Positions 35,401-47,508 of a stretch of 64,000 nucleotides of DNA are shown here, in pieces. The translations under genes were made by a program, and so were the position numbers. The DNA is taken from contig OZ007582.1 of the NCBI GenBank assembly GCA_963931925.1, positions 38,254,617 to 38,318,616 of the forward strand, given 5' to 3'. Below the pieces are notes generated by a model. The model saw nothing but the letters and a program-made list of their open reading frames with translations, made no database searches and was not told where the DNA came from. The number at the start of each line of letters is the position of its first letter. Position 1 is the first letter of the stretch. The DNA is from Onchidella celtica (Eukaryota > Mollusca > Gastropoda > Systellommatophora > Onchidiidae).

Positions 35401-37606
35401 AAGTTAACAAAAAGCAATGTTAAATTAGTGAATAAACTTATAACTATGGTACGTGGCTACAACACAGCTTTGTTGCGCCAAAATAATTATATCAATCAGG
35501 CAATGAAAGGTAAATAAACACTAATGTTACAATTGATCGCATAATCATTCTCTTTCCACACATTACCTAATACGAGGGTCTGTTAGAGATGGTTTTCTCG
35601 AGGAGGGTCTGTTAGAGATATTTTTCTTCTCTTAGTCCCTAAGATGGGGCTCTTACACAGAGATTATGTTAATATGTATAGATTTCTTGTTGCATGAGTC
35701 TTCCCGTATTTGACTCGCATTACTAGTACTACTCTTTAACTCAACCAGTTACGGTACATTCACATTGCAGTTTGTTATAGACTAAAACTTAAAATGTTGA
35801 TGGCAAAAAAAAATAAAGAGAAGACGCTGAAAGTGAAAGTGACCATATATTATTTCTTTATGGAACCCTTTTCATTTACCATCCTCCATATCGCGTGATT
35901 TGCAAACAAAATGGCGGCGTGCTCCACATGTAGGGCGGAAGCGGTGGGCAACGGTCGAATGACGCCTTCCTCTCGTTGGGCACCCAACTGTACAAACCCG
36001 TTAAGTGCTGGTTCTGGCATAAAAATGCATCTTTGCTTAGACTGTGCACATATTCAGATGCCATCACTAAGGCAAGTGGAGGTTTTTGTCCTACACGGTG
36101 CTTTTCGAAGCCGTGCGGCTCCCCGCAAACAACCGTAACGCAGAAGTGAAAAGGGTCTATAAGAAAGCCAAAAGCGGTCCTGCACAAAAATAAGTGCATT
36201 CTGGATTTGAACATTTTGCTCACAAAGGGTTAAAACCAGTATGGTTTAACTATATATATAACTCTAGCTCAACTTATTTATAATTTGTTTATAAAACAAA
36301 AAAACAAATTTATTAATCTTAATTGGCCATCTTCATTCTTAAATAATGATATAGATCCAACTCATAATTGCGCTTGTAACAGAGCAGTTTTTTAACAGGA
36401 GCATACTGGCATGGTTTCTTTCAACCAGGTTTTAGCATTCAGTCCACTACTTCAAACCTTTAAAATTAGGTACCTGTATCCTTGTTATCAATTACCTTCA
36501 TTACTTACCTTTGTTTATTTTCAATACAGATCACAAGTACCCACAAGATCGCCGCCTCAATGAAGAGCAACTGCTTGAAATGAATGATTTAATAAGCCTC
36601 AACGTTTCGACAGCTCAGATCATTGATAGATTCAATAGACAACATGGTCTAGCATTAATGTCTACAGACGTGAGAAACCACAGGTACAGGCTTGCGAAAA
36701 AGTGTGGTTCTTCCCTCACTGAAGAAGACCTGTTGTGGCAGGAACTGCAAGGGCTAGCTGGAAACGGGACTGGCATCACAATCGTCAGAGATTCAGATGA
36801 CAAAATGTCTGTTTTGTTCATCCAGACACCGCAAATGAAGTCAGCTTGGCTACAGTACCCTCAGACTTTATTTCTAGACTCTACATACAAAGTAAACAGT
36901 AGAAACATGCCCTTGTTTGTGTTTATGACCTGTGATGGAGATAATGATGGTGTTGTTGTAGCATACGCTTTAGTTGTTGATGAAAAAGCTTCAACAGTTT
37001 CGTGTGTCATTGACTTGTTTGTTGCGAACAATGATGTTTCATCTTTGTCATCTGTCACAATCGACAAAGACTTTTCAGAATTAAAGGCAGTTAAGGAAAA
37101 GGTCCCCCAAGCGGAGATAATTTTATGCAAGTTTCATGTGTTGAAAACATTCGAGGAGAGGTCCAAGAAGGAGGTGAGAAAGGATGAAGTCTTTACAATT
37201 CTGAAGGACATGGTCAACAGTAAATCTGTTGAACATTATGAGCAATTGTTATGCCGACTTGTTTCCACTGCATCACAAGAGTTTGTCCAATATTTCAGTT
37301 TGCATTGGAATAACATGGCATCCTACTGGGCCGGATGTCATGTAAAACATTACATCCACTATGGTAATCGGACCAACAATTTTGTTGAAAGACAAAATAG
37401 AGACATAAGACAATTGTAGACCAATATACGTCTGTTCCTGTAATGGTGAAAAAATTGATTGAACTAAATCAGAGAAAAGGACAAAGGTTAGCTCAAAAAA
37501 AGTCTGCCTTGTTGGTGAAAAAGAAACAAGTTTTTTACTCATACAAACACTCATGAACAAACAGTCCGCAACATGCATGCCACCTGCACCAACCATGCTG
37601 CTAAAA
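32478..37606 (+). pseudogene. FAR1-like / MULE transposase gene, 3'-truncated copy (right arm)
   Basis: Exons 32478-32731 (donor GTAAGT), 34109-34221 (acceptor TTTTTCAG, donor GTAAGC) and 36530-37606 (acceptor TTCAATACAG). Phases agree (2 nt plus 1, then 1 plus 2), joining ...ANGD-HKYPQ. It encodes the same FAR1-like region and MULE core as the left copy, with the same two frameshifts (about 37412 and 37532). The frameshifts therefore predate the inverted duplication. Coding sequence ends at the arm boundary, so the SWIM finger, linker and PHD finger are missing. Cannot make a full product. Confidence 0.8.
35865..36156. mobile_element. MITE-like insertion with ACCCTTTTCA inverted ends (right arm)
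   Basis: Mirror of 14571-14862, in intron 2 of the truncated gene copy. Confidence 0.4.
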
Positions 37607-39746
37607 AATGGTTGTTGAAGGGCGGTTCAAACATCATCTCTGATATAGCCTCATTAAATTGAAAAGACATAATCGACCTGCTGCCTATCAACAGACTTAA
37701 CTCGAGAAAAAAAAAGAAAAGTGCATTATACCTTCTTTAAGATTCTTTGAGGGAGTGTTAAAATATCCATGTCTTGTCTTCCAAGAGACAGGTTTAACCA
37801 CTGTCATTAATAATGTAAGAGAGAAACAACGCCAAAAAAAGGTAAACAAAGCATGGCCAAGCTTCTGCTCCACCTGAGCTTTAAAAATAGAAATGCTCAC
37901 TTTAAGAAAACACACTTATTTGTGAAGTGATTACTACTCGGGAAATTTTAAGAAAGAAAAAAAAGTGGCACGGGGACTCCAGCACACAGTACCCTACATA
38001 GCTACACTACATGTGCCGTTTGAATATGTGGTTGCGAGAGCACTTTTCCCATGACATGGACGATCCTAAGTCTAATACTAAAGTACCAGTTGCCCCTTAA
38101 GATCTAAGGAAGTAGGTTCTAATCCGTATGTTTTGTCCGGCCTACCCCCGACCAAACTCCACCCCAACTCTCAGTCCCTCAGAAGCGCCTCAAGGGAGGA
38201 AACTCGCCAGACCCTAAGCTTTACAGGCTAGTTGGGCATGACTAGCCGTGCGAGTACCTTGGTCGACCGCCGACCTCGACGCCACATGGAAGCAGGAGCC
38301 AGTAACCACCCGAGTTTCCCCAAAGTGGCTGTTCTGTACTATAAATAAATTTTGGGTTTTCTTATATGACACAGAATCCATACATTGTCTTTCATTATGG
38401 GTTTGACCTCATTATGCATAAACTCATATATTAAATTTATTCCTTTATTAACCTTACTCAAAATGTTTTGTTTTCAGTCAAACACTTGGGTTTATCGTTA
38501 TTCCTTAAAGATATGCACCTCTTGATAAACAGACTTCAAAATTTTGCCGTTTCAAAATATTAACAACTCAAGAACATGATTATCTACCTTTGCCCTTGAC
38601 ACTGTCTTGGTTTTTATTACAAACGGGAAGTGGGAATCGATACTACTTAATTAATCGACTTCCAATAACTTCGTTGAATATGATAACGAAATTCATGTTT
38701 ATTTTTTTTAAATCCCTCCACATCATCTTCTTTCTCTACATTTACATTTTCCTCATCACACCTCTTTTTTTTTTCTTGTCTTTTGTTTCCTATTTGTAAA
38801 TATCAACATGACTTGGGAATGACATCATTATTCAGTATTAAGGGAACCAAATTGATACCAAAAAGAGTATCCATTCCGAAGGAGATGCTAAACATACTGA
38901 ACAATATTAACTAATCGAGATTTGAAAATGGAAATAAGATATAAAATAATAACTGGTGAGACAAGTAACAGCAAAAAATGAAATGCATCAACAAATTTTA
39001 CATGTTAGCTGAACTTTTTCCGAATTGTACATTTTCAAATATTTACCGAAAAAGAATAATGAAAAAAAAACAACAAATTTTGGAGAACAGAATTTTTTAT
39101 TGTGATCACAAATTCAAATAATGCAACAGCCAAATCACAATAATCACTATGGAGAAATAAAAGAAATTTGTCAGTTGGACGGAGAACAATAAAAAATGAC
39201 GGGTCTCCGAAATTGGCATTCATCAAAAAATGAATAAATTTATATATATAATGCACAAATTCTCCACCTTTGAACACAAAAGACTTTTTTATTAGGCCAC
39301 CTATAGTAAACCGATTTTGCATGTAGGTTTAAAGTACCTCGAGGGTGCATTAAAGTTTGGATTTTTTTTTTTATTGGTTTTGTCTTTCAATTTTTTAAAT
39401 TTTGCTTTTGGTTTTTGACTGCTCTCCTCCGATCCCTTTTTTTTCACGAGCACGTGGGACATGCTGGCTGATGTAAACTACTCAGCATGCTCGCAGTGAA
39501 TTAGAACACGGGAATACATGCTACAGATGGTAGAAAGTGATGAGGCAGGCATTGGTTCTGGGTCACACGAAGCATGGGTTTTATGTTTGTATAAATATAA
39601 ATATAAAATACTAAAATGGACCCTACATAATTATATTTTCTAAGTTTTTACATCTAAACTTATTCTATCTGCATAAAGTTTGCTTGCAAAATGAGTCTTG
39701 CTGTAATTTAATGACCTGTGGACGCATGCATGAACTGTACATATCT
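37607..39746. other. Non-coding sequence beyond the right arm
   Basis: No gene recognised. A GC-richer block (about 38090-38330, with CGACCGCCGACCTCGACGCC) stands out from its AT-rich surroundings and may be part of a SINE or other repeat that I cannot name. T-rich runs at 38700-38775 and 39361-39380. Confidence 0.45.
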
Positions 39747-40431
39747 GATTATATGGTGGATAGACCCAACACATCAGTGCAAAACACTGATCGGCATGCC
39801 AGAGCTTTCCATAAGCCCACATACACATACAAAGGGGTTTGTAACTTGACACTTTGTCCAAATGACTAAATCGGCTAGGTAGTGCTTAACGAGCATACAA
39901 CAGTGACGTCTGCTATTAAGCCCGACCCCTATCACCATCAATCCTGAAAGAACAAATCCTATTGCCGCCTTACAGATTTACTAAGAAAATAATGCCTTTT
40001 CAACCAGAATTTGTATAATTGACTCAACGTTTTTAGTCCAAAATTTGATAGAGATCTACCTAAAATTAAGAAAAGATAAGAGAAGCCGATTATATGGTGG
40101 ATAGACCCAACCCGTCGGTGCAAAACACTAATCGGCATGTCAGAGCTTTCCATAAGCCTACATACACATACAAAGGGGTTTGTAACTTTACACTGTCCAA
40201 ATGTCTAAATCGGCTAGGTAGTGCTTAACGAGCATACGAAAGTGGCATTTGCTATTAAGCCCGATCGCTATCACCATCAATCCTGAAAGAACAAATCTTA
40301 TACTGCCGCCTTACAGGTCTACAAAGAAAATATAAATATGCCTTTTCAACAGAATTTGTGCAATTGACTCAATGTATTTAGTCCGGAATTTGATAGAGAT
40401 CTACCTAAAATTAAGAAAAGTTAAGAGAAAC
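39747..40431. repeat. 341-bp tandem duplication, 2 copies
   Basis: Copy 1 is 39747-40087 and copy 2 starts at 40088 with the same GATTATATGGTGGATAGACC. The copies differ by scattered substitutions and small indels. Both contain AAATCGGCTAGGTAGTGCTT and GATAGAGATCTACC. No coding content. Confidence 0.9.
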
Positions 40432-42050
40432 ATTTAATTTTTCCCGCTCCGTGTCAACTCTGCTATCCTTATTTGATTGAGGGTTATAATTCTAATTAGC
40501 AAAGTTGCAAACGTGGATTTAATGTTTTCAAGAAGTATGGAAGAGAGGAAAAAAGAAATTTTCCTCATCAATTTTAACTTAAACAAAAAAGTTTCCACTT
40601 CCCAAAATGATAATATTGTGGGATAAAATATTAGTTACTTTCTTTGTTTGCTCCATTTCAAACCATGAGATGATAAACAGCAAGAACACGCTACAACAAA
40701 TGCCAAAGTGTCTGCACTATTCGCCTCACAGTCAGCAGCCTCCACTTTGCTTACATCATTTCTGCATAGGTGTGATTGAATTTGTCACAGTGTCAAGTGG
40801 CTGGGATTGGCCAACACAAGTTCTGTGCATGTGTAATGACAATTTTTGTTGCAGCGGTAAGTGGCAATTGATGCATAGGAAGGGGTAGGTGTAAATTTTG
40901 TCCATGCATACCGACCAATCACTTGATCACTTACATGAAGGAAAGGTGATCTACTGCATTTATCACATATCATTTGTGAACATTAGTGAAACCTGGCGTC
41001 ATATGGTCGAGTGAGCCGCATGAGTTCATCTTTTCAAAGCCTTGTAAAAGAATGTTATTTTCTTAATCAATCAGAAATTAAAACTGTGCATTAAATAAGA
41101 TGCATGCTATCTACATGTGAGAATTCATGTATGCAAGCGTCATAGAAATTGTGCGCAAAGATTCAAAGAGATGAAATATAGGCTATTCCCCTTTCTTAAG
41201 GAACACCCACAAGCGATATTCAGACTTTGTTCTAGTTTGCAAAAGATGCTAACTATTTTATTAAACACCACACAAAGGATATGTTGTAAACTATTCTAAA
41301 AACTACACTTGAAAATGTTTGGTAAAGATGGCATCAAATTACACTATTTAATGGGTCTTTTAACAAAATAAAAAGTTAAGGTTACTTGACCACATTACAA
41401 ACTAGAACATAAATGATTCAAAATAATTTGATCACTTACACTTACATCATGACAATCTGAAGCTTTTAATTTACTATGCATTTTTTAAAAACAACTACAC
41501 TGCCATCACAGCATCAAAATAATTAGAACGGGAAATGTTCTGGACCACCCAGTCAATCTTTAAAGCTAACCCTAAACCAATTTCTAATCTGACTTTATCA
41601 ATCGCTGCCCCTACTGCTTACTCTTTTAACCAGAAACAAAAAGAATTATTGAGGCAGTTTGCAAAAAATTGTAAGAGTTAAAGACATCAGGAACTCATCA
41701 GGAAATCTAGACCTCGATCCTACTGAAAATCAAGCTTACCATAAGAATGGATTCCCTACATCAGACTGATGTCAGCGCAATGTCATAACCAGGGGATCTA
41801 CACAGGAACATAGGAACAATGACACTCCAATGTGTGAACTTGACATTATTCCTAAGTGTCAGATTTCCATAGGGTTACCAGCTGCGAGGAGACAACGTCA
41901 ACAATGTTAGATTTGTTAGTTTTCTGAAGGAGCTCCATCTGTGCTTGTTGTGCCCTATTTTTTATTTATCGTTGTGCGGTACAAACATTTTACTAGGCTT
42001 CAGAATGTAACAGAATTAGATAAAACAGAAGAGAACAAGTAAGTATATTT
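40432..42050. other. Non-coding, nothing recognised
   Basis: AT-rich with short frames only. A stretch near 41560-41680 reads open on the plus strand but has neither splice signals nor a recognisable motif. Confidence 0.4.
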
Positions 42051-42067
42051 GGGGGGGGGGGGGGGGT
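42051..42067. repeat. Poly-G run
   Basis: Run of about 17 G. Prone to length error, and a possible G-quadruplex former if real. Confidence 0.85.
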
Positions 42068-42193
42068 TAATAAAAGGGAGTTAATGGCTTTTCTCTTCAA
42101 ATATTGCTATTTTCTCGGATTCCTTCCCTTTATCAGTTATACACGTTACATAAATATATCAATTATATAAGCCATAAATATGGTGAACTTTAC

Positions 42194-42291
42194 CAGAGAT
42201 TAAATCGAGCCAACATCATCCTTTGCCAGTTGGCCATCACAAAAGGAAGTGAAAAAACGCTGGAGATCTGTTCTCCATTCGTCAGCCTTAT
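42194..42291 (-). CDS. Candidate internal exon, unrecognised
   Basis: On the minus strand the acceptor TTTTAATTTTAG and donor GTAAAG bracket 98 nt. Frame 0, which fits the phase of the candidate exon upstream (43289-43388), reads through without a stop: IRLTNGEQISSVFSLPFVMA then NWQRMMLARFNL. Another phase gives KADEWRTDLQRFFTSFCDGQ and then stops at 42200, which would make it a terminal exon. No family recognised. Confidence 0.3.
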
Positions 42292-43013
42292 CTAAAATTA
42301 AAATAAAGAAGAGCCAGGTACTTTCAAGTAGTGATACTGATGAGATAATCAGCCGGTGCCAGAAAATATTTAACCATTGAACCATTTTCGTCAGTAACGC
42401 TCACCTTGTCTCAAAATCTAATACATATAGATCTTTTCTCTCTAGTTCAGGTTACTGTCAAATCCGTCACATTGATGAAAAGCGGACAATGGCACATGTA
42501 TTAGATATAGATGACCACAATCATTTTACAGTATGCATGGTTTTGATTTCGTTTTAGCGTCTTATTTGATCTGTATTTTTATCAAAATAGTGAAATACAA
42601 ATTAACACTCAACCTATTGATAATGTTTTTAATACAGTTAAAATTAACGAGACAATTCTTTTTTCTTTTATACTTTTCAGTGTATCGTGATTTATTCTGT
42701 TACGTAAATTAAATTTGACCTTAGCAGATGAGTGGTATGTCAACGGTGTTGAAAATCCAGTAGGGTTTTCTTAATGCTGACATAATTTTTTTTTTGTCTG
42801 GTCCTACAGATGAACTGTGCACAAGTTACAACATAATAGGCTAAAGCCTTTCAAAATGACAGTGTAAAATAAACGTCTCAAAGGAGCTCCCAGAGCTCTT
42901 TAATGTTTGGTCAGTTCCACTATAAGGTGGCAGGTTGTCGAAATTGATTTTGAAAAGACAGAAAAGATTCGCGTTCATTAAGCTTAACCCTAGACACCCC
43001 CTCCCCTTTCCGC
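42292..43013. other. Non-coding sequence around candidate exons
   Basis: No feature recognised besides the candidate exon to its left and the AG tract to its right. Confidence 0.4.
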
Positions 43014-43116
<103 letters not shown>

Positions 43117-43288
43117 CCAAGTTTTCATTAACAAAACAAAAAAATGTACTAAATCTTATGATCAAATAAACAGCCCTACCTGCCATCAATCCCTAAAAGC
43201 TCACCATGTCATGCTGTGCAGACAAAAACACCACTATTGACTGCAACTAAAGCTTTAAAATCTCCACTGCTTCATAGGCTTTCCTTAC

Positions 43289-43388
43289 TGCTGGAAAGGG
43301 TTGCGTAAGGCGCGTGTAGTGCACATCCATGTAGTAGAACTCCTTGAAAAACACACTGGACGTGCCTTTAACCATAATTCGTCTGTCA
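43289..43388 (-). CDS. Candidate internal exon, unrecognised
   Basis: On the minus strand a strong acceptor (AACTTGTTTCAG) and donor (GTAAGG) bracket 100 nt. One phase is fully open and reads DRRIMVKGTSSVFFKEFYYM followed by DVHYTRLTQPFPA. Codon use and residue mix look protein-like, unlike the AT-rich surroundings. I cannot assign a family. It may belong with 42194-42291, whose phase fits. Confidence 0.45.
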
Positions 43389-44119
43389 CTGAAACAAGTT
43401 TAGCTTTTATAGAGTCAAAAACATCACTGCACTCACAAAACTGACCCTTTCCGTGGTTCTGAAGAATTAAAAAAAAAAAAAGTATGACGGGATAGCATGA
43501 GGCGATAACGTTTTCAACACCATTTCACTGGAAAAACCGTGACTCACACCGTTGGTTACAAACTTAATTTTAATAATACAGCCAATGCAATGTGAGTGTG
43601 TTCTTGAGTACCGGTGAATAAAGTAGGCTATCAACGAGTGTGCAGAATAATGCACGAGTGGTTGAGAAATGTGTGAGGGACTGAATTAAATTAGCTTTGA
43701 TGTTGGTGATCAAGAAGACGCTCACTCTTTCCCAATGCTCTACCTGAGTGTGTTGCGATCTCGTTTTATTTTTAAATCATAATTATCTACTCACCTACTC
43801 CCACAGAGCGCAGCAGTACATTTCCATGACGTCGGAAACAAATTGTGAAGCGAAAAGAAAAAGTCAAGTGAAGATAAAAATCAAGTTATGTTTTTTTTTT
43901 TTTTAAATAAAATACACAGACTATTAACTCGCCACGATCGATTGCCTATTCCCCCCCCCACCCCCCACCCCCCACCTGACGTTTGACTCTTGTAACCTTG
44001 TACATTGTCCTGCCTGAGACTGCAGACTAAATGCAGTTTAAAGCATATTTTTTGGTCCCACCTGCCACCCTGTTTCTGTCCATTCAACTTGAACTTTACT
44101 GTGTTAGGAAAAATGTTCA
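43389..44119. other. Non-coding, C-rich tract
   Basis: Contains a C-rich run (43951-43976) and a T16 run near 43890. No gene seen. Confidence 0.45.
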
Positions 44120-44215
44120 GCATGGATGTTGTTAGGGAACAGCAGTATTTTACATCATAAGCTACAGGTGGGCAGTGAGCACAACTCAGTGTTTTCTCTG
44201 TTCGGCTTTATAATA
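44120..44215. repeat. Diverged copy of the GGGGACC repeat family
   Basis: GGATGTTGTTAGGGAACAGC, AGTATTTTACAT, GGGCAGTGAGCACAACTCAGT and TTCGGCTTTATAAT match the interior of copies near 10150 and 21600. The terminal GGGGACC is degraded. Confidence 0.5.
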
Positions 44216-45284
44216 CCTAGCCAGCCACCTTACGCCAATCCGACGTAGATTTGGTAAGATTACCTTTATAGAGGTGGGCTTCCTACATCAAACGTCGGCA
44301 TTCCTACCTGCAAAACTTGAGGTCAATCCTACAGGTCGGATTTCCCCAGGGTTACTCTCTGGGTAGACTACGGTTCATTTTATTCATTATATATGTATGT
44401 TTCACTACTGTACTGATTTGCATTATGTTTTTGTGTCCATTTTAAATGATCAAATTTAAACTTTACATGCACCACGAATGAGTAAATTAACACTGTCTAG
44501 TTTTCTCGTCTTCCTAATTTCTTGGATACATACAGTGTTTAGATTGCTCAGCTAAATTAATTTTAAGCATAGCCTTATTCATTCAAATTTCCTCCCATCC
44601 ATTCTGTCTTTTATTTTCATCTCTTCGACTTATTCTAGTCACTGATTATCGTAATCCTAGTATACAACTTGTACATTCTCCACTTGTGAGAAATTTGACT
44701 TCAAAGTTTGAGCTCTTCTGAATATAGTTAATAATATAGAAATGCTGAGTATTTTCGCCTACTCATAGACAGTGTATAGACGAGAAATTAATAGGTGGTG
44801 TATTTAACAGGCCCTACCAGATGTCAACTGTAGTCCAATGATGGCAGAAACTCGATTTTTGCACAAAATGAACACAGGCCACTTGGAAACTGTATTGACG
44901 ATACTATACTCAGATTTCTCTTGTCCCTTCCCACCTTCACCCCCTCCCCCTTTCCCCAACTACACATTACATGTCACAGTTGCTCTGCCAGATCATTATT
45001 ATCAGTCTTACTCAAAAAGTAAGGGTCTGCAGGGCAAAAATAGGACTTATCAGTCACATGAGAAGCCATAAGTCATGAAAGAACAGTCTTTCCATTCTGT
45101 CCTCTGTGTCCTTTAGTTCTCTTTATTGTCCATGTGTTGAAATTCTCAACAATTTCTGTTCTTTATTCCTCTGGTGTTGTTAAGGTCATCATCATACCTG
45201 ATGGACGAACTATTATTATTACTCAAGGCCTACTAGATAGACATGTAGGCCTTGGTCTTACTGCCAGTTTTCTTCATCGTTATA
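44216..45284. other. Non-coding, nothing recognised
   Basis: No splice-bounded coding sequence or named repeat was seen. Confidence 0.4.
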
Positions 45285-45858
45285 CAGTAGTCTCCGCCTA
45301 AGAACCCGGTCAACGGGAGACAGAAAAAGCGGGTTCTTAGGCGGACCGGGCTCTTAGGCGGATACAACACGAGGCCCAGTGATACCATGTGTAATAACCA
45401 CATACAGCCCTCAGTACAAGTACATGTGCCATGCAAACCAAGCGCGTGGTCAATTACGTATAAAATTCTGCCCCTCGAGTCAGACAGCAATAGATGTTAG
45501 GTAATGACTATGCTAATTTAGTCTAGGAGTGGCCTGCTTGCACACGAAAGACGTAACTGGGCTGCACCCTTTGTACGATTCGCCTCCCCCTACCTTCCCT
45601 CCACCTGTTCTTTTTCACTGTACTCTGTGACTTTGTTCTATTCCGTCAACTTGAAAGAGAATTTTGCGTTTAATATGGACATTTTACGTAAAAGTGTGCT
45701 TGTCTCACGGTCAAATGCCGGGTTCTTAGGCGGATTTTTCGTTTCAGAGCGGGTTCTTACGCATGTAAATTATAGTGAAAAAATTCGGTTTCGCGGCAAC
45801 AGCGGGTTCTAAGGCGGATCGGGTTCTAAGGCGGCGAGTTCTTAGACGGAGACTACTG
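45285..45858. mobile_element. 574-bp pogo/Tc1-like non-autonomous element
   Basis: The ends are CAGTAGTCTCCGCCTAAGAA and its inverted near-match TTCTTAGACGGAGACTACTG, flanked by TA on both sides. CAGT..ACTG termini with a TA duplication match pogo/Tigger-type elements of the Tc1/mariner superfamily. Inside, a 17-bp word around GGGTTCTTAGGCGGA occurs about seven times in subterminal clusters (45330-45360 and 45717-45850). No transposase is encoded. Confidence 0.7.
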
Positions 45859-47176
45859 TATTTATATCATTTTCATTTTTTTTGGATTAATTCATTCCTT
45901 TATTCATACTCTTTTTTCTTGTCTTGAAACTGGCACAGTATGCACCGTAATATATAATGTACCTGTATCTATGTGCTGGAAAAACTTCCCAGAATCCCAA
46001 AAGTTTGTGTTCTTTTTTTTTTTAATGATTACTAATTAACATTCAAGTTTCTCATGATTGGTTCACAATATAAAAATTATACCCCCCCCCCCCAAACCTC
46101 CCCAGGACATGACTAAAGGGACATTGCACAAGTACAAACTCTCATTACCCTTAGACAGAAGAAGGAAGAGAAAAGGGTGAAACTGAAAGTCACGAAGAGG
46201 GAAGACTGTTGAAAGAGAAGAGATTTAGAAAGAAAATGCAATATTATATAGAGGTGACAGGCAAAGACTGAAAAATGGGACAGAGAAGACAAGGGAGAGG
46301 ATGCAGGTGGTAGAAAAAGATGGAGTGTGACACTGACAATCAGACTTGGAAAAAGGATGATTTAAAAACACAGAGAGGGATGGAGGGAAGGAGGTGATGA
46401 AAACATGGTGAAGGAAGGAAGAAGAAATTTGTGATGAGATTACTGACAGATAAAAGACAAAGCTCATGATTAGTGAAGGAATATGAAGATGAAGAAAAGT
46501 TAGCAGTGAGCCAAAAAGGAAGTGGATGGGGGAATAGAACATATCAATGCCTGACACACATACCATAGCAAAAATTAATCCCCAAAAAATATTCCACCAT
46601 AATATACAGTTTATTCAAGTTACAGGAAACTGGAAACAAGCCCTTCACAAGTCCTACAACAATATAATGTAATAATTAATACACATATGCAATTTACACA
46701 AATTCAAATGTGATTGACATAAAATAACAATGTAATTTACGTCCACTCTCAGGAACAAGTGCCAACCCTTAAATAAATGACAAACAATACAATGGTGTTG
46801 GAATTGCTATTTTCAGGGTAGGCTGTATGTACATTATATCCAAACATAACTATGAAAATTAACCAGTATAAAGATCTAAAAAAAATTAGAATAAACAAAA
46901 AGGCCAGGTCTACTAGTCCCTCGTTTAGTCAAAGCAAAATGGGCAAGACCACTTTTGAGTGCATTGTTTCCATGTGAGACGATCGCAGAAAATAAGCATA
47001 GCTGTAATTTCCAAAGGTGATTATGTACATTGTTATTTTAGATTATTGTAATTCTTTCAAGTAAGGATTAAACTGAATGATATTACACTCAAATTTTGTT
47101 TTAAATAATTACATGTTTTTCATGTATCAAAAGTTGTCATTTTATTAAAAGATGGCCATTTTCAGCCATTGTTAAC
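45859..47176. other. Non-coding, includes a purine-rich stretch
   Basis: 46140-46520 is G/A-rich (degenerate GA repeats). The 113-codon frame on the minus strand there is Ser/Phe/Leu low complexity. C run at 46082-46093. No gene recognised. Confidence 0.45.
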
Positions 47177-47445
47177 TGTAACAGCTGAGGTTGTTCTAGC
47201 ACGTTATAGTAGGGGGGAGTTAGTTGATATAACTACAACCCTTTAGAAAACGAAACTATTACAGCTGTAAAATAAATAAACACGAGATCCGACGATAGAT
47301 TAAATAATACTAAAGTTTAATAACTGTATAGTGAACAATAAATTACTAGGAAGACACCAGCGAAACTAAATATCTACGCCACACAAAAAGGAAACTCACT
47401 TACTCACCCCTACTATAACGTGCTAGAACAACCTCAGCTGTTACA
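47177..47445. mobile_element. 269-bp MITE with 39-bp inverted repeats, Ginger-like
   Basis: Perfect terminal inverted repeats of 39 bp begin TGTAACAGCTGAGG and end ...ATAGTAGGGG. The element is flanked by the direct repeat TTAAC (47172-47176 and 47446-47450). TGTNR termini, long inverted repeats and a 4-5-bp target duplication are the stated hallmarks of Ginger-type DNA transposons, whose transposase is related to retroviral-type integrase. No coding sequence, so it is a non-autonomous derivative. Alternative: an atypical tiny LTR-derived element, since TG..CA ends and 5-bp duplications also fit that. Confidence 0.75.
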
Positions 47446-47508
47446 TTAACACAGGGCTCAGTGGGACCAAGACAGTAAGACAATCCACATAACCACTTTT
47501 TTGCTAAG

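Larger units (their letters stand above)
27282..37606 (-). repeat. Right arm of the 10.3-kb inverted repeat
   Basis: Reverse complement of 13121-23447, length 10325 bp. The inner edge is at ATCGGGTGGCC (27282). The outer edge is at ...GCTGCTAAAA (37606), where the FAR1/MULE coding sequence stops abruptly and unrelated sequence starts. All mirrored repeats keep their exact spacing except for the C10 homopolymer (28846-28855) opposite G12. Confidence 0.95.

Noticed and set aside
13121-37606. Palindrome as a missed-adapter sequencing artefact
   Set aside because: Such artefacts fold back with almost no spacer. Here 3.8 kb of distinct sequence separates the arms and the outer flanks differ. Misassembly is still open and is noted in the findings.
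38090-38330. GC-rich block as a gene or CpG island
   Set aside because: No open frame or splice signals; more likely a repeat fragment, but I cannot name it.
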